Positions 10,480 through 23,322 of a DNA stretch of 64,000 nt are shown here, piece by piece. How positions within the stretch are numbered: position 1 is the first letter of the stretch; every line of letters starts with the position of its first letter. The position numbers and the translations under genes were made by a program. Source of the DNA: Nymphaea colorata (Eukaryota > Streptophyta > Magnoliopsida > Nymphaeales > Nymphaeaceae); the NCBI RefSeq assembly GCF_008831285.2, contig NC_045140.1:8740505-8804504 (forward strand), given 5' to 3'. The notes beneath the pieces were generated by a model, which worked only from the letters and a program-made list of their open reading frames with translations, was not told where the DNA came from and did not search any database.

Positions 10480-12790
10480 AGAGTTGCGTTCCACTTCCAC
10501 TTCCACCAATATCTTAATTTTCATGAATATTTTCAACGATATCATCATCATCAAAGGCCTCAGAAGGAATAACAGGAACAGAATAATCCATGTTAGCAGT
10601 GTATAAATTGCGTTCTCCATCGAAATCAAATTCATTCAGATTTACATCCTAATGTTGAGATGACCCACAACTGCATTTTATTAAAGACGAAAGTTAAACA
10701 ATAAAAAATATGTACCACAAAAATATAGAAAATCTAATACAACATAAGAAATAAAACAACCTAATAAAGAAATACCTGAGCAAATTGCAATGCACATAAA
10801 CCAAGTCCTCTCCATGTTGGCTAGTGAGCTTGTTGCTTTTAATATTGTGTATATGACCATATATGCTCCAATATCTTTCAGAACATGATGATGTAACATG
10901 TTGTGATAGTAACTTCAAATCTAGTTTATGAAACATGGACATTTCTGATCTTTAAGATGCCCACCAATCAAAAGGACTCAAGTCATCATCTTCTCTTGCA
11001 TCTGCTGCACGTTCTAAACTAAAATCTCCTAAAGAAAACTTGTTATATTCACAAATAGCTTCTCTTCTTGCATAAGAATCTGTAAAAAGTCATTCCATGC
11101 ATGGCATTCTTCAACCATTAAATTCATTATCTAGATTTGGAGTAACATGTCTAGAAGCTCCTTCAATCCATTTTTTAATGTAATATTTGGGATTTAAAGA
11201 ATGAGCCATGCAATGCAAGAAAGTATTGCCTTTATCCCATCTTTCAATTAATATTGTACTTATGTGATCAAAGAACACTCAATTCTCTTGTACAATATCT
11301 TTTTTTTCTTTCTTAAAAACTATACACTTAATTTGTTCAATTATATCCTCCCACATTGCATATACTTGATCAAGCATAGGCTCATCTTTATCAATAGCTC
11401 TCATCATGCACCAAATTGGCTCTGTAAAATATAAAAAAATATGCAATTTTATTCCACCATTTATCTTCAACAGTAAGGTTTTTAATACTTTGAGCTTTAG
11501 CCTTATCTTCAACCCGATAAAACCTCCACTCTCTACTAAACACCATTTGAATAAGTGCATCTCACAATCTTTGAATTCTTTCCAACATGAAAATTATTGA
11601 AGCAAATCGTGTCTCTGCAACCTCTAACAATCTCAAATGAGAAGAACTAATAAAAAGAGACAATGCATGTTGTTGATTAACGATGAAATTTCTAATATTT
11701 CTTGCATCTTTTTCAATCTCTAGAATCCATGAGAATAGCTCATGTCCCTTAGGATCTACATCTTGACTTGCAGGATAGCATATGTCCTTCAGTGCTAAAT
11801 TCAAAGTATGTGCAACACATAGAGTCAAAAAAATATGTGGAAAATCAAACCTCAAACTAACTCCAGCACTTTTGCATATAGCAACATTGTTTGTATTGAG
11901 CTACACCACTTTATCAGGACCACCCTGCTTGACAGCTTCTACAAATAATTGTTTCAAATATCCAACATCTTTATATTATCCAGATGCATCAACTGCCTTC
12001 AAAAATATTGGTTCAGCATGTGCAATGACAATAAAATTAATTAGTGGATGCCTTTGAATATCTGTCAATCCATCAGAAACAATTGATACCCCAATCGTGT
12101 TCCATTTAAATTTTTTTCTTTCTAAACTTTGCTCAACCTCACTTTTTTCATCATTAAGAAGTGATGTGTGCAACCTTTCTGAACCGGAAGGTATATATCC
12201 TGATAATTTGCTATTTGCAAGTATAGTACAAGCCTTCTTCCGATATGAATTTCTGGCTACTTTGAAAGAAATGCAGCTAGAATAGAAAAACTTAGCAATC
12301 ACTTTATCTATTTCTGCTCTTCCGCAAGAATGAAAACATGTCTCTATAGTCTTTCTTTTTCTATAAGAACTCTTAGGATTTGTCACAATAATACTTGTTT
12401 TCTTCTTGTTGTGGATTGGATCAGCATGACCTTGCAACCTCTTGAACTCTCAAACTTTTTCTGTAGAAATTTTTTTACATCCTCGAATTCAATGACTGAC
12501 AACATCAACAAATGTGCCTTAATTCTTATGTAAGATCCTACAAATGTACCTTGACAATATTTTCATACAAAATACACATTTCCACCGTCTTTGCCTTCGT
12601 CTTTAGTGACCGCTTTCATTTCTTTCCATAGTGGTTGTTATTCAAATGCAAATGCTTCACAAGGTAGTGTAGAAGACTTTGAAACATCACGTTCATCCAC
12701 ATTCACACTACATGAAGAACTTATCACAGGAGAATCTGAAACAACATCATTTCATTTCGTTCTGTTTGCCATCTTTTATGGTTTTACCTT
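10480..12790 (-). pseudogene. hAT transposase relic, BED/DUF659 type (unit A)
   Basis: Minus-strand remnant of a plant hAT-superfamily transposase. Blocks in order: a BED zinc-finger N terminus (decayed, near 12540-12790); the DUF659 core at 12437-11976 with IAKFFYSS-ISFKVARN, GYIPSGSERLHTSLL and GVSIVSDGLTDIQRHPLINF; the RNase-H-like part at 11855-11562 with CVAHTLNLALKDI and RLLEVAETRFAS; 11560-11279 with EPIWCMMRAIDKDEPML-QVY-MWE; and the C-terminal dimerisation region near 10942-10700 with KLLSQHVTSSCSERYWSIY. Several stops and frame breaks separate these. GC-rich strings near 10205 and 14220 may be the element's ends, but a convincing terminal inverted repeat or 8-bp target duplication could not be proved. 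Confidence 0.8.
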
Positions 12791-12799
12791 CAAAGTTCA

Positions 12800-15100
12800 A
12801 AATAAAAAATTTCAAATATAACAAATTTTAGATTCTAAGAATAGATAACAAAATAGACTATATACTGCATAACTACAGTGTTTCTATATGAACCCATTGA
12901 ATCTAAAAATTTTCAATAGGGCAAAGCTTGAAGTTACTGAATTCCCACATTATTTAGATTGTTTATAATTTCAACAAAGAACCCAAAAAAATCCAGTCTA
13001 ACCAAAATAACATGATCATGATCATGATAAAGAGATTCGAAAATCAACCCAACAACTTACCGAAAGAATCCAGCAGCTAACAAAGATAAAGAAGTTACAC
13101 CAACAGCAAGTAGGTAAACGTGATCAGGTGGAACCAACTACCGATGCAGCCGGAGCAGCTACAGAGCCACCAACGTTACATCCGAAGGTGAACACCATCT
13201 CCTAAGTTGTAAAACTCTGAAATTATTGATCATCTACATCTCAAATTATTCCAAAACAACCAAGTTTCTCAAGTGTGCCGAAGAATAAAACTGCCAAGAG
13301 TCCAAAACCAAGATACAAGAATTTATGTTGGAAAGAAAATATACATATATATAGGGAATCCCATTTTTGTATTCCCCGTGCAACCCTTCTATTCCCCCCT
13401 TTGCTCCTTTCCTTTCTTCTGCCTTTATGCCCGTCATTTTTACATTTTAATTTGTTCTTGTTTGTTCCTTGTTTTTACGAGAGATTTATTTCCTGTCTAC
13501 ATAAACAGAACTGGTTTTCCTTGTAAAATAAAACCAGGTGTATAGTCTAATTGAATGACTAACCTGAGGCTGGGTTCCCAGCTGTGGGAACAAACGGCAA
13601 AGGAATCGATGGCAAGCCACTGTTCGACTTCAGCCGGTGGTGGGAGAGAGATAGATGGATTGAACCAGACGCTGACAATAGAAAACGAGAAAACCTAAAA
13701 ATGAGAAAAAAAAAGAGAGAACCAGACCAAAGGAGGAAACCCAAAATTCCAAATATGCAAATGCAACACCATTCTCGAAACAGAAAACCGGGAGAGGGAG
13801 AATGGGCAAGAGAGATTGCTATTTACCTCGAATGGAGGTCACCCTGCCCTACAGGCTTCAATCGATGACTTCGCCGGCCCCACCCAATTCGACGTATAGA
13901 AGAGGGACGATTAAGAAGAAGGTATGAAGAGGGATCAAGGTTGAGGAAGGGGGAAGATGAAGAAGAAGGGACGAAGAGGGAAAGGTCGAAAAAGAGGTAT
14001 GAAGAAGGGGTGACGATTGACTTTGTCAAAAACTTAAAAATAAAAAAAAAACCTAAAAATTAGACCAAAGTAGACTTTCTTGCCTTTGACCGCACCCGAC
14101 AAGGGTCAAACATGAGTCGGGTGCGAGTCTGAAAAAGTCAATTTTAGCCGGGTGCAGCTGACTCCACCTGACTCTTGTTTGACCCGTTTGGGTACACACT
14201 GGGGCGCACCCGTAGCCACATCATGTCGATGTGGGTACGAGACCAAAAATCACCCACCCAGGTTTCATTGTCCATTCCTTTCCATTTAACATGCAAGAAC
14301 AGGAAGACAAAACATGACACGTTAAACAATATAACATTCTTTCAATGTTCATAAAAAACTAAACGAAAAGCTAATTGAACATACACTCTTAAGTGAATAA
14401 ACTTAAAAGGAGAAGACACAAATTTGAAATCTTTTTTTCTTTTGGGTGGTACCAAGGGTGTCAATAGGTCAGGTTTGATCCAAATTCTCTATCAGCATAA
14501 GTCCTGTGCACCATAATTCATACAAATTATTCGGAAAGTCTTTATATAACTATGCACCATAATACATACAAATTATTCAGAAAGAGCAAGCAAGACTGAG
14601 TAGAGGCCCAATCAGATTCCTTTTCCCATTCTACTGGACTCATAGAGTGATGGTAAATGTCTAGTTCAGATTTGTTGGAATAACCCCTTTCTTGAGTGCC
14701 CTATTCAACTCCGATAAGAAAAAAAGTAGTGTAAGCCAAGAGAAATAATAGAAGACTACATAAAAACTTCCTGCATATGGGGACAAATAACTTAGGCTCA
14801 GAACTATGACAGGTTTATCTAAGCTGATATGTCAGAAAAGACTTCCCATCTACCTATTCTTATGATGTCTTTCTACATAATTTTTTATGTCCAGCAAGTT
14901 ATAAGCGCTAAGCATTCATTAGATGTTACACTTATGTCATGCATCCATGAACAACAATTGGTGCTTTCGCTGTAAAACTGAATAGGGAAAAGCATTTGGT
15001 AAATTACCATGTAACACATCCAATTCCATCCTCAAAAGTTGCCATCACAAGAAATGGCATTACACCCATATACCATGTTTTAAAATTATGGTCAAGGTGA
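12800..15100. other. No identified gene; possible hAT 5' flank (unit A)
   Basis: Probably includes the upstream region of the hAT element. Notable contents are a purine-rich tract near 13900-14010 (gaagaaggga repeats) and repeated cgggtgcg/cgcaccc strings at 14085-14215, which also occur on the opposite side of the hAT relic (10208-10265). No protein family was recognised. Confidence 0.4.
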
Positions 15101-15119
15101 CAACTACAACCTGCGACTG

Positions 15120-15370
15120 CTATATGTGAAGCTGAGGCCTTGCAGATCCAAGCTCATTTGCAACTCTTGTGCTGGAAGTATACCTGTGTTCATCATTTGT
15201 TCAGCCAGAGTTCATTGCCTTGTTACTGTTATTGGCAGTAGCAAGAACTTTATAGCATGGAGAAAGCCACTGACCAGACTCGTTGGACTTACAGATGCTT
15301 TCCATCCTCTGCCATCTTGCCTCCAACCATGGCTGCTGCATTCTTTTAGAGTCAAGACGACGTAGTTTTT
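15120..15370 (-). other. Unknown coding-like fragment (unit A)
   Basis: The minus strand reads LEARWQRMESICKSNESGQW then LSPCYKVLATANNSNKAMNS before a stop, and a gtaagt donor-like string lies inside it. The matching stretch in unit B is 34210-34460. It may be an exon piece of a captured host gene. Family not recognised. Confidence 0.3.
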
Positions 15371-16529
15371 GTCACGGCTTCCCTTTTCAAAAGTCTATTC
15401 AACTAGAAAGAATTGAGATTTTCAGCCTATCATCTCACATTAATTCAGAAACTAAGCAACAAATATGGAAACATATTGTGAATTTCATGAATTTAGGATT
15501 ATCCATTATATGAAAATGCAAGATATGACGTGATCTAACTAGGGTGCAATCATCAAAGCAAGCTTTTAATGTGCAAAAGAGTTCAAGTATTGAAAAGATG
15601 AACTCAAAATGGATTCAGTGAAATTGAATCAGCCAGGGAAAGGCCTAACTCGTAAAGGCTCTTAAGGAAGAAAATGGTCTTCATTTGACACACCATTTCA
15701 ACTAATGTAAGTCCGGGCACGAGCAGGCAGGTATGGGTTCTCCATTACGTGCCATGGCCTCCTAAGTCGTCTGTTCACAATAACTAGATTCTATACACCT
15801 TCATATACAGATAGCGTGTCATATTTGACTATCGAACAAAGACAAACTCTGATGTAAAGAGACATCACATTTTGATAATTCTCAAATTTTAAACATGTTT
15901 CTATATTCTGCTTAAGATCTTAGTGGATAAGAAGGAATAAACCATCTGCTCATACTTCCAGGCAAACACTATTCCGGATACATGTGGAATCACTTTTTCA
16001 ACACTATGTGAAAATATATTACCTACTAATTGTATCACAACTCGTATCCTAGATGAAGAAAAGAAAAATGAAAAGGTATTTACTTTATATATTTGAAAGC
16101 ATTATCAAATCGATAAGCCAAACATCACATTTGTTAACCACAAGAAGAAACAAACTACGTTATGTGGACACCCGAAATTTTCACAGACGAACGATAATTT
16201 TTGTACACACCGTAAAGATCATTTTTTTAGTTTTATCCATATATTGTCATTCTGTCATCTACCAAAGTCAGAAGTCTAGTTCAAACCGTGACCCAACCTC
16301 CACATCCCGATGATTAGAATCCAACATCCAAAATTCAGCTTTCACATTCAAACTAGATTCCAAATCTCGGCCTCAATATCCATTTTTTATCAAAATCCAA
16401 ACCCCAGATTCACTTCTGGTTCAAAATAAGGCCCAAATTTCGCTTCTATATCTATTTCAAAAACATCAGATCTCAATATATTTTCTAGATCCCGTTCAAA
16501 TCCAAATCCAACTTTTGAAACCAGTTTGT

Positions 16530-16800
16530 ATCCAAACTATCACTTTTAGATCCATCCGGATCCAAACTATCACTTTCCGATCCATTTGGATCCAAAACTA
16601 TTACTTTCACATACAATCTGGATCGAAACTAATACTTTTGGCTCCACCCAGATCTAAAATATTACTTTCCGATTCATTCAGATCCAAAGTAACACTATCG
16701 GATCCCTCCGGGTTCATCCAGATCCAGACCGTTACTTTAGGATCAATTTGCATCCAATATATCACTTTTGGATCCATACAGATCCAAAATATCACCTTTC
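16530..16800. repeat. 30-bp minisatellite (unit A, about 9 copies)
   Basis: Degenerate tandem copies of a 30-bp unit of the form gatccaaactatcacttttg plus gatccatccg. Because 30 is a multiple of three, every frame gives a 10-residue repeat and long artificial reading frames appear on both strands. The unit contains palindromic ggatcc. The unit B locus is longer. Confidence 0.9.
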
Positions 16801-17054
16801 AAATACCTCCAGTCTTCCCTTTATTCTTTTGAAACTACCTAAGTTTAAACAAAATTCAAAAGAAGGCATGGCGCCTCCTCATAGCTGTCTCAGGCTTCGT
16901 TTGACCATGCGCTGATCTCACCATCAGTTGGGAGTGCATCATGAATCTATCCCAAAATTAAGGTAGATTAAAGGACCACTAAGACTCATAGTTTCATGAA
17001 TCAGTCTAATTTTTGGGATAAATACATGTGACACTTACGCAGTGTTGCTTTATC

Positions 17055-18825
17055 CAAACACCACCTTATAGAGCAGCCATTGAAATTTCCATCCCCACCA
17101 TTTTTAAAGTCCATCCCTACCCCATAAGGTGGATTATCATGTTAACATCCTAACATGGTAACTCTACCACAGATCTCACTCCTACCCGATTCCTATATAG
17201 CATAAAACCTAACCAATAGGAGATTGCAATGAATTAGGGATATATAATTAGTTACATTGTTTCTTATGAGGGGCCAACCATACTATAAGCCAAGTATAAT
17301 AACTTAATTAATAAACATTGTGGATATTTAAGAACTAATGGTAGAGTACAGTCTATGTCCAAGGGATTTAATGTGATCAACCAGATAGGTAAAGGAGTGC
17401 AAACCTAAACAGGAAGCCGAAGAAGAAAAGAAAAGTCATAATAGAATCAAAAGCTTGCTGCATTTTCTTCTTTTCCTCCCCCTCCAAGGATTTTTCATTT
17501 GCTGATCGTTCACAAGTCGAATAATGCTAACCACCATTAACTTTTTAGGTAAAGAAAGCGTATGATCCATATGCCAACAAGCTCATATACCAAATTAGTG
17601 AAGAAACAACTAAGAGGGCCACAAAGACTTGCCCTGAAAAAGCTAAGCTGCTGAACATATTTTTCAATAGGTTAAGTCTGTTTACTATTCTTTGGGGTTG
17701 GTTGACTTTAGACAAAGCTGGTTCAGGACAAATTTCACTTGGATAACTTATCTCCATTTTGAGACACATCCCCTTAAATGGCTGTTGTTAAACCCGAATT
17801 AAATTAGTTAGTGGCCATACCTTATATTATCATAACATTTTTCAGTAAGCACGATGTGATGTTGGAAAAGACACTTAAAAAGCTGGCTTGGAAATCCGCT
17901 GCGTTCCTTTTTGTATTCAGGTGATACTCAATTACTCAAAATGTAGGGACCAATAATCCACTGGGCATTTTAAAGAATGGATTACGAGCTGAACGGAAAA
18001 AGAAAGGTAGTGGTTTCCAAAGCCAGCTTTCTAAGTGCCTTTCCCCATATAAAAAAGTTATTTTATAAGTATGCCCATGACTTTAATTAATTCGGGTTTA
18101 CTAATCAAAACCATTTAAAGACTAATGGGATGTGCTTCAAAATAGCGATGAATTGTGAAAAAGAAATTTGTAGTGAACCAGTTTTAATACAGCCAACTTG
18201 CCACAAAAACAGGACTCAACCTATTGAAAAATATGTACAGTGGCCAAGTTTTTTCAACGCGAGTCTCATAATCGACCGTTTTGGTTGTTCTTTCACTAAT
18301 TTGGCATACGAACTTGTTGGCATATGAATCATACGCCTCTTTTACCTAAAGAATTAATGGTGGTGAGCTTTCAAGGGGGAGAAAAAGAGGAAAAAACAGC
18401 AATCTTTTGATTCTATTATAACTCAGCTTATCTCCTTCAGCATTCCATCTCGGTTTTCACTTCTTTCCACTATGACTTATTACGAGCGATCCCATTGATC
18501 AATTAAATCTCTCTCAGACACAGACATTGCTCTACTGTCAGTTCGGTTAAATATTTATGAAGTTCACTACGTTATTGTACTGATTTTTAGTATGGCCGGC
18601 CCCCACAGGAAATAATAATACTGAGTATATATCCAGAATTCATTGCAATGTCCTCTAGTGTTTAGTTTTCCTGTATATATGAATCAACCTAGGAGTGAGA
18701 TATGCAGTAGAGTCACCAAATAAGGAATTAACAGTAATCCACCCTGAGCTATGTGTAAGGATGAAATTTAAAAGAGGTGGGGATGGAACTATCAGTAACT
18801 GCTACTACAAGGACCAGGTATAGCA
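17055..18825. repeat. Quasi-palindrome at the A/B junction
   Basis: The reverse complement of about 17055-17910 matches about 17985-18825 along most of its length, leaving a loop of roughly 75 bp. Anchor pairs: aacccgaatt at 17791-17800 with ttcgggttta near 18091-18100; catactataa near 17279-17288 with tagtatggcc at 18588-18597; and the tggggatgga motif near 18779-18788 with its complement near 17087-17096. Short related reading frames of about 65-75 codons occur in both arms on opposite strands (17545-17769 minus, 18130-18327 plus), sharing an EIC-EPAL core. The arms differ at many positions and carry small indels, so this is an old inverted duplication. Transcription through it would give a long imperfect hairpin RNA. 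No gene is identified in it. Confidence 0.85.
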
Positions 18826-19673
18826 ATGTTCTATACGGGGAGGAAGCCATAAAAGGAAGGGCAGGATTATGATAGTGTAATGGAAAACAGCATTGATGAT
18901 TAACTTCAATCGGTATATTTTCTTGCAATTAGTTCAGAATAGCTACCTGAAGAGAAATATTGGTTGGGATAACGTGCCTTGTTTGAGTATAATGGGCCAC
19001 TAAAGAATAGGCATATTTTTTACTTGAGAACTTGTTTACCAATATTAAGAAGCCAAGAATGCCATGACTGGAATAAGAGAACACCTGAGGAAAATGTGCC
19101 CTCGTTTTAATCTACAGCAACATTTCATATACATTGAATATTGACTCCTTATAGGACACTAGAACTGTAGAGTTTTACTTCTCCTTCTATTCTATATGCT
19201 TCATGGCCACATCATCTGCATCAACTTTTTTGAAGAGGAGAAAGGAGAAAATAACTTTCAGGTTTCGAGAGAAACACACTGATTACATTTCCAATATGGT
19301 ATTTGATGATGTTTAAGGCTTTCCTAGAAGTGCGGTATGTATGTAATTATCAAGGTCATGCTTTGATGTCTCCCTCCCACCTGCTTGCGAAAGTTTTGAT
19401 CAGCCGGGTGTGAAGCTGACAGAAAATTCTGGCTGAAGGATGCTAGTTGGAAATTTTAAATTTGTAAAGGGTGTCAATATGTAGATGAGAAAAATGACCT
19501 TGAAGTACCAACATGCAAATAAACACTTTTTGTGGGTCTGCGCGGGCAATTGCCCAAACATCCCCACACCTGCCTCCACCCCTGATCTAATCCCCTCTTG
19601 TGGACAAGTTGTGCAAAACTAGAAGGGCCTGTTGGCTTTGAAAATTCTTTCTATATAGAGAAACCTCCAACAT

Positions 19674-20165
19674 CTCCCCTTTGGAGGAACTGTGTCGATG
19701 ACAGGTTCAGCCTGCACTTGGCCAAGTTCCCACATGCCATGTACCCCAAGTCCATGCCCACTTTCCCCTCCAAGACGGAGTTTATAGCCTACAGCTACAT
19801 GGCCAGGTTTGGGCTGCAGCCCATCTATGGCCGCTGTTTCTGATTGCTGCATATGATGCATCAATATCATCTGCAACTTAGCACCTCACTGTAAGCAACT
19901 CCAAGTCCGGGGAGGTCGAGGAGAATATTGCTGTGAGATACGTTCCTTATTGTCATCACCAGCAGGAACAGGGAGGGGTTCATGCTAGAACCTGGTGGGG
20001 TAGATGGGTTTAAGGGTGGCGTGCTACATTCTACTATCAATCGGGTAGGGTTACATAGGTAGCAAGAGAGGTTTGGTTGTGGGATGTGGTTACTCCGGCA
20101 TGGAGATTGCATACAATGTCTGTGAGCATGGTGCCTGGATGTCCATTGTCGTCATGAATCCCTTA
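19674..20165 (+). pseudogene. YUCCA-type flavin monooxygenase fragment (unit B)
   Basis: Same fragment as in unit A. The first part stays open as PLWRNCVDDRFSLHLAK, followed by YPKSMPTFPSKTEFIAY and FGLQPIYGRC before a stop. The NADPH-motif region near 20065-20130 has lost one base (agagaggtttggttg, where units A and C have tttt), which shifts the frame, although GYSGMEIAY is still readable in the next frame. No FAD motif, start codon or C-terminal half is present. It cannot encode a working enzyme. Confidence 0.8.
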
Positions 20166-20235
20166 AAGTACCAGGCTTTCTACTGTATCTTCTCTTTTAG
20201 TGAGTAAAAGCATAGTTTCCGCTGACATCCAAACA

Positions 20236-20415
20236 CACATTTCCGCTGAGATTGATTATGAGTTTCTTAATATTTTAGAACTTCCTAATTCAACAACTAC
20301 TACTAGTACTGCTACTACTACTACTTGCGGGTTGGATAGTGAGGAAAGAGACCAGCAACAAGGCAAGCAAGCTCAATCGCTTGAGCCATTTTCCTCTAAA
20401 GACGAATCGCTCTAG
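20236..20415 (+). other. Unknown coding-like fragment, Thr-rich (unit B)
   Basis: Counterpart of 2150-2335: YEFLNILELP, Thr-rich run, then DSEERDQQQGKQAQSLEPFS. The upstream part (about 85 bp present in A and C) is deleted here, so the reading frame begins in different sequence. Function unknown. Confidence 0.35.
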
Positions 20416-20707
20416 AGTTGAGGAAATGGCTTAGTGAAGAATGGGTTCTAAATATTCAATTTATAGGGAGAGGAAGGCTGTCTAGGTGGAGCAAAAAAAG
20501 GAATTAAGCAGAGGCTCTAATTTATTTTAAGAACAAAAATTGAAAAAAAAAAGAAAGAAAGTTGAGGTGTTTCTAATTCTGATAAGGTAGAGTCAACTGT
20601 CAAGCCTGTTCAGGAAGATGGGTAAAGGAGGTTTCCGTGTTAGAGCCTATGCAGTTAAGAAGGATGGAAAGGAATCTTTGAGCATTAATGAAGATTATTG
20701 AAATTGT

Positions 20708-21300
20708 TCAGATCTCGTTGCCACTAGCACAACACTTTGTGGCAAACAAATCTTGCAATAAATCAGGGTACTTTTTCTTCTCTTGGGAGAAAGCTAGTAG
20801 TGGGTATATAAATATGACATATTATTCATGGAACTCAGGAAATTAAGTTATAAAATATAATATAAGCATGAAAATTAGGAAAGATCATCAAAGATAAGAA
20901 TACAGTGGAACTTGGTAACAGGATAATTTTGTAAATGTTAGATTTTAAATTTTTTTCCCACTTCAGTGTTTGTACAAAATGGAACTTGAATCAAATCGGC
21001 AGGGTGAATCAACTTGGCAATTCAACCAAGTTGTATGTGAAATGGAAAAAATATATAGTCAACATTTTCAAAAGAATGAAAGTCAATTGTGGAAAAAAAA
21101 ATCATTGATTATTATTTTTATTTTTTTTATTTCTGGGCAACTTACTTACACTTTCATAATAAGATATTAGGTGTAAAAGGGCCCATATGAGGTGGAATAA
21201 AGGGGCCACTGTTTTCTTTTAAAGAGCAGACAAGTGATATTTGTAAACTCCAATGGCCAAAAGTAACGAGAATGCATTTAATCTTTAACAATTTCATATT
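20708..21300. other. No gene seen (unit B)
   Basis: AT-rich sequence between the Thr-rich fragment and the copia relic. It contains about 65 bp (20708-20775) and about 115 bp (20885-21000) that unit A has lost. Nothing else is recognisable. Confidence 0.5.
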
Positions 21301-21309
21301 TTGAAATTT

Positions 21310-23322
21310 AATTACAAAAAATGCCTAACATTAGGAAAAATATAATCTTTAGGTAACCAGCCAATGATCTCTTAAACAGTAGTGGGTGGTCATGTTTTAG
21401 AATATAAAAAGGTGTTTTCATCAAATATAATATGTCTATAAATAGTGACCCGCTTGTTCAAGAGATCGTAACATATGTAGCCTTTAAAGCATTTTGGGAA
21501 TCCAAGAAAGACACACCCATGAGACTTTCGAGCAAGTTTTGATTTATTTTGAGAACTTGCTAATGATAAGCAGTACATACAAAAACTTTAAGATCCTCCA
21601 GTTGAGGCATAGTACCAAGAAGTTTCTTTTATGGAGTAGATTCTTGTGCACTAATCGGCAACTTGTTAGTAATATAGACTGCCATTCTAAAAGCATCAGT
21701 CAAAAATAAGCTGGCATGCAAGCATTAATAAGCATAGTAACTCCAATTTCAATAGTGTGGTGATGTTTTTGTTCTGCTACACCATTTGGTTGTGTATAAA
21801 GACATAAGAGTCTTCTTTGGAAGCATCTTAGCTATAGTACAAACAAAACAAAAATGCTCTTTAGGCATTGAGTCAGCAGCAATATACATAGATGATGTCA
21901 TGCGATTCAATAAAAAGGCATTTACACATCCTAAACATGCATTCCAAAGCTTAAAGGTATCTTTAAGAACTTGAGATACATTATTGAAACAGAAATATAA
22001 GCATTGCATGTCTGCAATTTATTTCCAATAGGCAGTTTTCTTTCAACAGTGCTAGTACATGCATAAAGCCGATCCTTAAGCCGTCCCTGGTGCATTATTT
22101 TCCCCATCTATATTTTCTTGACAGAAAAATCATGAGGCGTAAATTCTATTTTGCAATTATTATCTCTAGTGAACTTAGCGACAGAAAGTAGATTCTTATG
22201 AATCGTAGAAACATGAAGAACATTCTTTAACTCAAAACTTTCATGCTTGGATGGTAAGGATATGTTACCTATGCTTCTAATGGATAGTTTTTCTCAACTG
22301 CCAACAGTAACAGAATTGCAACCATGATAAGGGGATTTACCTTCCATAGATTGATCACAGTCTGTCATATGATGGGAAGCACTCATATCCGGATACCATT
22401 CTAGATTGTTATCTATCACATTAGGTAAAGAGGTTGATGATGCGGCATAGACCCATGACCATAAAAGCTTTTGGAATATCATAACACTGACGAGCGTTGT
22501 GACCCTTGCAACCACAGTATTGGCAAGTAACAATGAAAGAAATTTTATAGTTAGAAATATTACTACGGCCTCCACTATACCCACGACCTCTATCGTTCCC
22601 ACGTCCTCCATTGTACGAACCAAAGTTGCTGCGACCAGTACCGTTGTATGAATTATAGTTGCTGCAACCGCCAACGGTCTGGTCTCCTCTCCCTCTTGCG
22701 TAAGAGTTCCCATGGTTACCAGTTTGATGAGCAACCATAGCTATTGTTTTGTTTCTTGAGAAATATCAAGTGGAGGTGAAAGAATTTGTTGACGATTTTC
22801 TTGAGAAATGAGCATATCAAAAATTTCAGGGAAACTTGGATGAGTCTTGAATGTAGTTACTGTAGTGATGGAGGCCTCATATTCAGTGGAGAGTCCATTA
22901 AGGGTGTATAAAACCAAATTAGTATCAGAGACCTTATGATTAACAACAGCTAAAGAGTCGTATAAAAATGACATGGTTTAAGTAATCAGCCATCATCATA
23001 TTTCCTTTATTTACGTTCCCTAAATACCTTTTTAACTGAATGATTCACAAGTTAAATTGAGAAGCATATTTTTCTTCTAGAGCACACCACAAGCCTCATG
23101 AGTAGTGGAATATAAAATTAATTGTGGTAGAATATGTTTGGATCCCATAACCTTAACCCAGCTTAAAGCTAACTGATCTACCTGTTCCCATGCTTCAAAA
23201 TCAGGATTTACTATGGTTTGATCTGCGCCAAAAAACTCAGGATGTGCAGTAAGTGTTCGTTGACATACCTTAGTAGCCCTTGTCCAACATCTATCATCAC
23301 CAGAGATGACAATGTTGGCCAA
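21310..23322 (-). pseudogene. Copia gag-pol relic (unit B)
   Basis: Contains the gag block NPDFEAWEQVDQLALSWV (near 23200), SLAVVNHKVSDTNLVLYTLNGL (22741-22974), the Gly/Asn/Arg-rich linker and zinc knuckle CQYCGCKGHNARQC (22421-22738), a protease remnant DMSASHHMTDC, and a pre-integrase stretch with CFVC (21749-22009) in which LWHERLGH has become LWNACLGC, losing the metal-binding His. The join that skips the integrase core is the same as in unit A. Multiple frame breaks. Confidence 0.8.

Larger units (their letters stand above)
1..17950. repeat. Tandem segmental duplication, unit A
   Basis: First visible copy of an approximately 18-19.4 kb head-to-tail repeat. Its first bases reappear at 17997 and 37399, and the same order of landmarks follows in units B and C. 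Private changes in this copy include a 172-bp tandem duplication (3116-3459), a deletion of about 1.4 kb with filler DNA (7657-7678), loss of about 65 bp near 2615 (compare 20708-20775), loss of about 30 bp near 1003 (compare 19066-19097), and loss of about 350 bp at the end of the minisatellite. These explain why the A-B offset (17996) is shorter than the B-C offset (19402). The unit's true left end is outside or at the window edge. Confidence 0.95.

Noticed and set aside
10205-14225. Terminal inverted repeats and 8-bp target duplication for the hAT element
   Set aside because: Only partial matches (gtgcgggtgcc-like strings, shared atgtc) were found by eye, so the borders are not claimed.
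16515-16832. Open frame of 105 codons on the plus strand, with an overlapping one on the minus strand
   Set aside because: Produced by the 30-bp minisatellite, which keeps every frame open. The repeat peptides have no protein-like composition.
17545-18327. Pair of related 65-75 codon frames on opposite strands as a duplicated small gene
   Set aside because: They lie within the inverted arms, have differing frames and no known family. The palindrome explains their similarity.
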